Below are positions 32,196-37,614 of a stretch of DNA of 37,614 nucleotides, piece after piece. The notes under the pieces were generated by a model. The model worked only from the letters and a program-made list of their open reading frames with translations, ran no database searches and was not told the DNA's origin. This DNA comes from Gemmatimonadota bacterium (GTDB taxonomy: Bacteria; Gemmatimonadota; Gemmatimonadetes; Gemmatimonadales; GWC2-71-9). The stretch lies in contig QHUB01000036.1 in NCBI GenBank assembly GCA_003221035.1, forward strand, positions 1 through 37,614, written 5' to 3'. Within the stretch, counting starts at the first letter, position 1; every line of letters begins with the position of its first letter. The translations under genes and the position numbers were made by a program.

Positions 32196-33072
32196 GTTGA
32201 TCGATGGCAATGCCATCGGCGCCGAGATGCGGGCGGAGCTGGGCGCCGAGATCGCAGGGCTGAAGAAGAAAGCCGTCACGCCGGGACTCGCCGTGGTGCT
32301 CGTCGGCGACAATCCGGCGTCGGAAGTCTACGTCCGCATGAAGGGCAAGGCGTGCGACGAAGCAGGCTTGTACCACGAGACCGTCAAGCTTTCCAAGGAG
32401 ACGCCCGAGGGGGAGTTGATGTCCCTGCTCGAGCGCCTCAACGCGAACCCGCAGATCCACGGCATTCTGGTGCAGCTGCCCCTGCCCAAGCAGATCGACA
32501 CCAACCGCGTGCTGCATCGCGTCGATCCCCGCAAAGACGTGGACGGCTTTCATCCCGAGAATGTCGGCAAAGTGGCGGGGGGCGATCCGTCCGGCTTCCG
32601 GCCGGCGACACCATACGGGGTGCAACAGCTCCTGATTCGCAGCGACGTCGAGACGAAGGGCGCACACGCCGTTGTCGTGGGGCGCTCCAGCATTGTGGGC
32701 AGGCCGATGGCCGCGCTGCTGTTGCAGGATGGCAAGGGCGGCAACGCGACCGTGACCGTGTGCCACTCGCGCACGCGCAACATCGCTGAGCACACGCGAC
32801 AGGCCGACATCCTGATCGTGGCGATCGGCAAGCCGGAGTTCGTGAGCGGCGACATGGTGAAGCCTGGTGCGGTGGTGATCGACGTCGGCGTCAATCGCGT
32901 TGACGATCCGTCGAAGAAGAGCGGTTATCGTCTGGTCGGTGACGTCCAATTCGACGAAGCGAAGCAGGTGGCGTCGGCCATCACACCAGTGCCCGGCGGG
33001 GTGGGGCCCATGACGATCACCATGCTCCTCTACAACACCGTGCAAGCAGCGAAACAATGGTCCAGCCGCTAG
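32185..33072 (+). CDS. folD: Methylenetetrahydrofolate dehydrogenase / cyclohydrolase
   Basis: This 295-residue bifunctional FolD oxidises 5,10-methylene-THF to methenyl-THF and hydrolyses it to 10-formyl-THF. Visible motifs are LAVVLVGDNPASEVYVRMKG with the catalytic Lys region, HGILVQLPLPKQID, RVDPRKDVDGFHPENVG, the Rossmann VVVGRSSIVGRPMAALL and the terminal TPVPGGVGPMTITMLLYN. TTG at 32185 is the start used; a second TTG four codons later is equally plausible. It overlaps rny and xseA. Confidence 0.96.
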   Translation: MPARLIDGNAIGAEMRAELGAEIAGLKKKAVTPGLAVVLVGDNPASEVYVRMKGKACDEAGLYHETVKLSKETPEGELMSLLERLNANPQIHGILVQLPLPKQIDTNRVLHRVDPRKDVDGFHPENVGKVAGGDPSGFRPATPYGVQQLLIRSDVETKGAHAVVVGRSSIVGRPMAALLLQDGKGGNATVTVCHSRTRNIAEHTRQADILIVAIGKPEFVSGDMVKPGAVVIDVGVNRVDDPSKKSGYRLVGDVQFDEAKQVASAITPVPGGVGPMTITMLLYNTVQAAKQWSSR

Positions 33073-34202
33073 ACATCGTTGCCGCCGCGTCGGCCGAGGG
33101 GGCATGGACCGTCAGCGAGGTGACGAAGCGGGCGAAGAGCGTCATCGAGGCCGGTTTGCCGCCGCTGTGGATCCGCGGCGAGATCACGGGCTTCAAGGCG
33201 TGGCGCAGCGGCCACTGGTACTTCTCGCTGCGCGACAAGGCGGCGCAGATCCGCTGCGTGATGTTTGCCAAACAGAACTTCCGGCTGCCCACCCCGACCG
33301 ACGGGACGCAGGTCTTTGCGTTCGCTCGGCCGTCCGTGTACGAAGAGAAGGGCGAGTTCCAGCTCACGGTGATGGAGTTGCTCTCGACCGATCAAGGCGG
33401 GCTGTGGAGGCTCGCGTTCGAAAAGGCCAAAGCCGCGCTGACCAAAGACGGCCTGCTCGATCCCGCGCGCAAGCGTCGTCTCCCGCCATTCCCGCGCCGG
33501 ATCGCGGTCGTCACGAGCCCCGATGGCGCCGCGCTCCGCGACATCCAGGCGGTCGTCGGCCGGCGCTGGCCTGTGGCGGAGTTGATCGTGGTGCCGGCGC
33601 AGGTGCAAGGCGCCAAAGCCGAAGCCTCCGTCTGCTCGGCGCTCAATCGGATCTCGCGCCTGCCCGTGGATGTGCTGATCGTCGCGCGCGGCGGCGGGTC
33701 GGTCGAAGATCTGTGGGCGTTCAACAGCGAGCGCGTCGCCCGGGCCGTCGCCGCCATGCCGATGCCCGTGATCTCGGCCATCGGACACGAGACCGATGTG
33801 AGTCTGTGCGACCTGGTGGCTGACCTGCGTGCGCCCACCCCGTCAGCCGCGGCTGAAGCCGCGACCCCAGATCGTGCTGAAGTGCTGATGAAGTGCGGCG
33901 TGTTGGGGCAGCGCCTGGCGCGCGCGCTCCGCATCGCGTCACGACATGTCGTGGAGCGACTCGATCGCACTGGCGATCGTCTGGTTCGCTGCATGGACCA
34001 TCGCCTCGAGGTTTCCGGCTCCCGGCTCACGGCATACGGCTCCCGCCTGGATGCGCTGAGTCCGTTGAAAGTGCTGGGTCGCGGGTATGCCGTCGCCCGT
34101 GACGCCGACGGCACGGTGCTCAAGCGCGTCGCCCAGCTCCCGGCGGGCAAGGAATTCCGGCTCCGGGTCACCGATGGGGAAGTGAATGGCCGAGTTCAGT
34201 AA
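33057..34202 (+). CDS. xseA: Exodeoxyribonuclease VII large subunit
   Basis: This 381-residue XseA is the catalytic subunit of ExoVII, which degrades single-stranded DNA from both ends. An N-terminal OB fold (LWIRGEITGFKAWRSGHWYF, then SLRDKAAQIRCVMFA) is followed by the catalytic domain with RRIAVVTSPDGAALRDI, DVLIVARGGGSVEDLWAFN and AIGHETDVSLCDLVADLRAP. The C-terminal helical part is short and contains repeat-derived sequence (34015-34045, SGSRLTAYGSRL), then LGRGYAVARDADG. At 381 residues it is shorter than the E. coli protein (about 456). It overlaps xseB by 17 nt. Confidence 0.95.
   Translation: MVQPLDIVAAASAEGAWTVSEVTKRAKSVIEAGLPPLWIRGEITGFKAWRSGHWYFSLRDKAAQIRCVMFAKQNFRLPTPTDGTQVFAFARPSVYEEKGEFQLTVMELLSTDQGGLWRLAFEKAKAALTKDGLLDPARKRRLPPFPRRIAVVTSPDGAALRDIQAVVGRRWPVAELIVVPAQVQGAKAEASVCSALNRISRLPVDVLIVARGGGSVEDLWAFNSERVARAVAAMPMPVISAIGHETDVSLCDLVADLRAPTPSAAAEAATPDRAEVLMKCGVLGQRLARALRIASRHVVERLDRTGDRLVRCMDHRLEVSGSRLTAYGSRLDALSPLKVLGRGYAVARDADGTVLKRVAQLPAGKEFRLRVTDGEVNGRVQ
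34015..34045. repeat. GGCTCCC-type heptamers in xseA
   Basis: Four imperfect heptamers (CGGCTCC, CGGCTCA, CGGCATA, CGGCTCC) lie in the coiled-coil part of xseA. The unit is the complement of the GGGAGCC unit in mutS2 and pheS. Confidence 0.6.
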
Positions 34203-34377
34203 GCAGCTCGAACGGCTGGAGGCGATCGTGCGCCGGCTCGAATCGGAAGACCTCGATCTCGATGAGGCGCTGAAGCTGTTCGAGGAAGGCGTCGAGCGGC
34301 TCAGGGTCGCGCGCGAGCAGCTGGCGCAGGCGGAGCTCAAGGTCAAAAAAGTCCTCGAGATTGAAAGCCCTAGTTAG
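34186..34377 (+). CDS. xseB: Exodeoxyribonuclease VII small subunit
   Basis: This 63-residue XseB matches the family: FSKQLERLEAIVRRLESEDL, then LDEALKLFEEGVERLRVARE and LAQAELKVKKVLE. Several small subunits bind each XseA through two helices. It sits in the usual xseA-xseB-ispA-dxs order, overlapping xseA by 17 nt and ispA by 17 nt, so the genes are probably translated in a coupled way. Confidence 0.96.
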   Translation: MAEFSKQLERLEAIVRRLESEDLDLDEALKLFEEGVERLRVAREQLAQAELKVKKVLEIESPS

Positions 34378-35233
34378 CTATCTCGCCGATGCCCGCTCCC
34401 GGGTCGACACCGTATTGGCGTCCGCCACCATCGGGGACGAAGTCGTTCGCTACAGCCTGTTGGGGGAGGGCAAGCGGCTCAGGCCCACGCTGGTGTTTGC
34501 CGCGCACGAAGCGCTCAACGGATCGTCATCGGCGGGTGTCGCCGAGCTAGCCGCCGCCGTCGAGGTCGTGCATGCGTATTCGCTGGTGCACGACGATCTC
34601 CCATGCATGGACAACGACGACCTGCGGCGGGGCCGGCCGACGGCGCATCGCGCGTTCGACGTGCCGCGCGCCACCCGCGCGGGCTACGACATGGTGGCGC
34701 TCGCGGCGCGCGTCCTCGCGCGCGGGCTCGCGGCGCTCGAGCTTTCCACCGAACGGCGGCGCGAGATCGCGCTCGAGCTGTTCCGCGCCGCCGGCGCGGG
34801 CGGCATGATCGGCGGGCAGACGCTCGACCTCGAGGCGGAAGCGAAGGCACTCCCGGTCGAAGCGCTCGCCGAGGTGCATCGGCGCAAGACCGGCGCGCTG
34901 ATTGCCGCGTCGTGCGTCATCGGCGGCCTCGCGGCCAACGGCACGCGCGGGCATGTCGAGGCGCTGCGCGCGTACGGCGAGGCGATCGGACTCGCGTTTC
35001 AGATCGCGGACGACGTGCTCGACGCCACCGCGACATCCGACCAGCTCGGCAAGACGGCGGGAAAGGACGCGGCGCACGCCAAAGCCACGTTCGTGACGCT
35101 GCTGGGCGTGGGCGCCGCACGCGCCGAGGCGGAACGGCTGGCTGCGAAGGCGGTAGACCAGTTGCGCCAGGCGGGGTTAGTTTCCCCGATACTCGTGGAG
35201 CTGGCGCATTATATCGTGACGAGGCCTAATTAA
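34361..35233 (+). CDS. ispA: Polyprenyl (farnesyl/geranyl) diphosphate synthase
   Basis: This 290-residue trans-prenyltransferase condenses IPP with allylic diphosphates. The first Asp-rich motif is VHDDLPCMDNDDLRRGRPT and the second is FQIADDVLDATATSDQLGK; KRLRPTLVFAAHEAL binds diphosphate. The residues before the first Asp-rich motif (HAYSLVHDD) suggest a C15 (farnesyl) product, but length cannot be fixed from sequence. The TTG at 34361 lies within xseB. The stop codon runs directly into a heptamer-palindrome element before dxs. Confidence 0.93.
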   Translation: MKALVSYLADARSRVDTVLASATIGDEVVRYSLLGEGKRLRPTLVFAAHEALNGSSSAGVAELAAAVEVVHAYSLVHDDLPCMDNDDLRRGRPTAHRAFDVPRATRAGYDMVALAARVLARGLAALELSTERRREIALELFRAAGAGGMIGGQTLDLEAEAKALPVEALAEVHRRKTGALIAASCVIGGLAANGTRGHVEALRAYGEAIGLAFQIADDVLDATATSDQLGKTAGKDAAHAKATFVTLLGVGAARAEAERLAAKAVDQLRQAGLVSPILVELAHYIVTRPN

Positions 35234-35310
35234 TGCGAAATGCGAAAGTCGAAATGGGAAATCGAAACCTGCCTGTCAATTTCGCATTCCACATTTCGCA
35301 CTTCGAATTG
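35232..35310. mobile_element. Heptamer-palindrome element copy 7, between ispA and dxs
   Basis: The left arm (35232-35267) contains CGAAAGTCGAAATGGGAA, one mismatch from the arms of copies 2 and 4. The right arm (35277-35310) ends CACTTCGAATTG and is followed by AGGAA. The centre (ACCTGCCTGTCAATT) resembles the centre of copy 2. Its outer end contributes to the GAGGA ribosome-binding site of dxs. Confidence 0.8.
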
Positions 35311-35318
35311 AGGAATCC

Positions 35319-37232
35319 GTGATCCTAGAAACGATCCGAAGCCCAAACGATACAAAGGACCTATCGAGCGACGAGCTCCAGCAGCTGGCCGACGAGGTCC
35401 GCCAGCGGCTCATCGACGTCGTGTCGCAGACGGGCGGCCACATCGGCGCCGGCCTCGGCGTGGTCGAGCTGACCGTCGCGCTGTGCGCCGCGTTCGATTC
35501 GCCGCACGACAAGATCGTCTGGGACGTCGGGCACCAGGGCTACCCGTGGAAGATCCTCACCGGCCGCAACGACCGGCTGGACACCCTGCGGCAACAGGGC
35601 GGGTTGTCCGGCTTCCTGCGTCGCGATGAGAGCGAGCACGATACGTTCGGCGCCGGCCATGCGGGGACGGCGCTCTCGGCGGCGCTCGGCATGGCGACCG
35701 CGCGCGACCTGAAGGGCGAGGACTTCGAAGTCATCGCCATCGTGGGCGACGGCGCAATGACCTGCGGGCTGCCTTACGAGGCGCTGAACAACGCCGGCGA
35801 TTCGAGCCGGGACATCATCGTCGTGCTGAACGACAACGGCATGTCGATCGCGCCCAACGTCGGCGCCATCAGCAAGTATTTCGGCTCCATTGTCGCGAGC
35901 CCCTTCGGCCTGCGGATGCGCGAGCGCGTGAAGCACGTGATCGAGCGCGCGTCGCACGTCATCGGCGGCAGGAAGCTCGTGGCTTTCGCCAAGAACGTCG
36001 AAGAGAGCATCAAGAATCTCTGGTCGCCGGGCATGCTGTTCGAGGAATTGGGCTTTCGCTATTTCGGGCCGATCGACGGGCACAACATCGGCGCGATGCT
36101 CCACACGTTCGACAGCGTGAAGACGCTCAAGGGCCCGCGCGTCGTGCACGTGATTACCGAGAAAGGCAAAGGCTTCCCGCTCCCCGAGCCCGATCTCGAG
36201 AAGTATCACGCGCGCGCGCCATACGATCCGAAGACCGGCAGGTTGAAGCCGGTGAATCCGGGCCTTCCGCAGTGGACCAAGGTTTTCGGCGATGCGCTGA
36301 CCCAGCTTGCGGCCGAGGATCCGAATTTCGTGACGATCACCGCGGCGATGCCGTCGGGGACGGGCACGAACATCTTCGAGAAGAAGTGGCCGAACCGGTT
36401 CTTCGACGTCGGCATCGCCGAGGCGCACGCGACCACGTTTGCGGCCGGGCTCGCGACGCAGGGTGTGCGACCCGTCGTGGCGATCTACTCGACGTTCCTG
36501 CAGCGCGCCTACGACTCGATCATCCACGACGTGGCCATTCAGAAACTGCCGGTGATTTTCTGCATGGACCGCGCCGGGATGGTGGGTGAAGACGGCCAGA
36601 CACACATGGGCTTGTACGACATCGCGTACATGCTGGCGGTGCCGCACATGACCGTGACCGCGCCCAGGGATGGCGCCGAGCTGATCGGGTTGCTGCGCTG
36701 CGCGTTGGCGCACGACGGGCCGTTTTCGCTGCGCTACCCGCGCGACAGGGCGCCTGGCGAGCCGCCGCCCGTGGCCGAGGTGCCGCCGGTGCCCTACGGC
36801 ACGTGGGAGCCGCTCCGGAAAGGGAAGGACTGCGCGATTCTGGCCGTCGGGGTGATGTGCAAGCCGGCACTCGACGCCGCAGAGCTGCTCGGCGCGGACG
36901 GACTCGATGTCACGGTGGTCAACGCCCGGTTCTTGAAGCCCATGGACCGCGAGATGCTCGAGGGACTGTCGCAAAATCACAAGCTGCTCGTCACCGTCGA
37001 AGACGGCACCGTGATCAACGGCTTCGGCGCCGCGCTGGCCGCGCTCGTGCAGACGACCGCGCCCGACGTGCGCGTGGTCGCGCTCGGCGTGCCCGATCGC
37101 ACCTATGAGCACGCGCCGCGCGCCCGCCAGCTTGCCGATGTCGGTCTGACGGGCGAGGGCATCGCCGCCCGCATCCGCGCCCTCTCCGCGGAAGAGTCGC
37201 TCGCGACGCCACCGCCTCAACAGCCGCGATGA
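35319..37232 (+). CDS. dxs: 1-deoxy-D-xylulose-5-phosphate synthase
   Basis: This 637-residue thiamine-diphosphate enzyme condenses pyruvate and glyceraldehyde 3-phosphate in the first step of the MEP isoprenoid pathway and also feeds thiamine and pyridoxal synthesis. Motifs include HIGAGLGVVELTVALCAAFD, DVGHQGYPWKILTGR, GAGHAGTALSAALGMA, the ThDP motif GDGAMTCGLPYEALNNAG with NDN, GPIDGHNIG, and the transketolase-type DVGIAEAHATTFAAGLA and MDRAGMVGEDGQTHMGLYD. GTG at 35319 follows GAGGA (35310-35314), which overlaps the end of the repeat element. It overlaps nadK by 4 nt. Confidence 0.97.
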   Translation: MILETIRSPNDTKDLSSDELQQLADEVRQRLIDVVSQTGGHIGAGLGVVELTVALCAAFDSPHDKIVWDVGHQGYPWKILTGRNDRLDTLRQQGGLSGFLRRDESEHDTFGAGHAGTALSAALGMATARDLKGEDFEVIAIVGDGAMTCGLPYEALNNAGDSSRDIIVVLNDNGMSIAPNVGAISKYFGSIVASPFGLRMRERVKHVIERASHVIGGRKLVAFAKNVEESIKNLWSPGMLFEELGFRYFGPIDGHNIGAMLHTFDSVKTLKGPRVVHVITEKGKGFPLPEPDLEKYHARAPYDPKTGRLKPVNPGLPQWTKVFGDALTQLAAEDPNFVTITAAMPSGTGTNIFEKKWPNRFFDVGIAEAHATTFAAGLATQGVRPVVAIYSTFLQRAYDSIIHDVAIQKLPVIFCMDRAGMVGEDGQTHMGLYDIAYMLAVPHMTVTAPRDGAELIGLLRCALAHDGPFSLRYPRDRAPGEPPPVAEVPPVPYGTWEPLRKGKDCAILAVGVMCKPALDAAELLGADGLDVTVVNARFLKPMDREMLEGLSQNHKLLVTVEDGTVINGFGAALAALVQTTAPDVRVVALGVPDRTYEHAPRARQLADVGLTGEGIAARIRALSAEESLATPPPQQPR

Positions 37233-37614
37233 ACGTCGGGGTCGTCGGGAACCCCAACTATCCGGATCTCGGCGCCTTTCTCGGGACGCTCCAGCAACAG
37301 GCGTTGCGCTACGGACTGAAGCTCTACACCGAAGAGCGCATTCAAACGCTCTGGCCCACGGGCGACGGCGGGACTCCGCCGCCGCTCGGCGAAGCGCTCC
37401 AGGCCAAACTCGATTGTCTGATCACGCTTGGCGGCGACGGCACTCTGCTCCGAGGCGCCCGGCTCCTGAACGGGGCCGACACGCCGATCCTCGGTTTGAA
37501 CCTGGGTCGCGTCGGATTCCTGACGACTGCAGGTCCGGACTCGCTCGACTGGGCGCTCGATGCGGTCGCGCGGCAGGCCTATACCACCGAGCCACGACTC
37601 GCGTTGCAATCGGC
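37229..37614 (+). CDS. nadK: NAD kinase, N-terminal part (cut by window end)
   Basis: 128 codons are visible before the window ends. The NAD kinase motif LITLGGDGTLLRGARLL, with the catalytic Asp in GGDGT, and the NE/D-like block ILGLNLGRVGFLTTAG are both present. The N-terminus NVGVVGNPNYPDLGAFL replaces the usual single Rossmann start. NAD kinase makes NADP+ from NAD+ and ATP or polyphosphate. The ATG overlaps the dxs stop (ATGA), a common dxs-nadK arrangement. Confidence 0.93.
   Translation, partial: MNVGVVGNPNYPDLGAFLGTLQQQALRYGLKLYTEERIQTLWPTGDGGTPPPLGEALQAKLDCLITLGGDGTLLRGARLLNGADTPILGLNLGRVGFLTTAGPDSLDWALDAVARQAYTTEPRLALQS

Overview
The window is GC-rich bacterial chromosome. Apart from one truncated gene at the left edge, every gene lies on the plus strand, tightly packed with many 1-30 nt overlaps. 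Gene content (obgE-dprA-hemW-hrcA-dnaJ, rpsU-yqeY-mutS2-dnaG-recJ, infC-rpmI-rplT-pheS-pheT-zapA-rny, folD-xseA-xseB-ispA-dxs-nadK), with a possible outer-membrane protein at the left edge and the MEP isoprenoid route, points to a Gram-negative didermic lineage. Gemmatimonadota is my best guess, but this is an impression and no marker search was run.

Layout: 1-193 is the start of a leftward exported protein. 350-2469 holds an asparaginase-II-type enzyme, a carboxymuconolactone decarboxylase-family protein and a four-helix-bundle (S23/IVP family) gene enclosed by inverted heptamer-repeat arms. 2470-8218 is obgE, dprA, hemW, hrcA, dnaJ and a HIT hydrolase. 8279-16289 carries macromolecular synthesis and repair genes (rpsU, yqeY, mutS2, dnaG, a CdsZ-like zinc ribbon, recJ, rsmD) and coaD. 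16273-20280 has pta, a partner-switching regulatory trio (STAS protein, HATPase anti-sigma kinase, GAF-PP2C phosphatase) and rsmA. 20315-21877 is an arsenic cassette (two tandem arsR genes and arsM). 21922-25390 is rex with its own operator, arginine deiminase, a DEDDh exonuclease and a metallo-beta-lactamase-fold hydrolase. 25365-30106 is the infC-rpmI-rplT-pheS-pheT translation operon behind a structured leader with a terminator-like hairpin. The remainder runs zapB-like, zapA, rny, folD, xseA, xseB, ispA, dxs and a truncated nadK.

The most striking signal is repeat biology. A palindromic family built from ATGCGAA/ATGCGGA heptamers occurs at least seven times: between genes, against start codons and in frame inside conserved genes. 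One copy carries the complete S23-family gene. Another (213-323) looks like an internal deletion derivative of that copy, because it keeps matching 9-mers at the same offsets from both arms. This suggests a small mobile element whose full-length form encodes the four-helix-bundle protein and whose short forms are MITE-like. Separate short tandem or palindromic inserts (units of 7-10 bp) occur in frame in obgE, hemW, mutS2, dnaG, pheS, pheT and xseA. A perfect 28-bp palindrome inside mutS2 matches the palindrome upstream of the first arsR at 24 of 26 positions.

Other points of note are apparent non-AUG starts for infC (CTG), pheS (ATC) and possibly mutS2 (ATC or ATT), and a Rex operator that overlaps the rex start codon.
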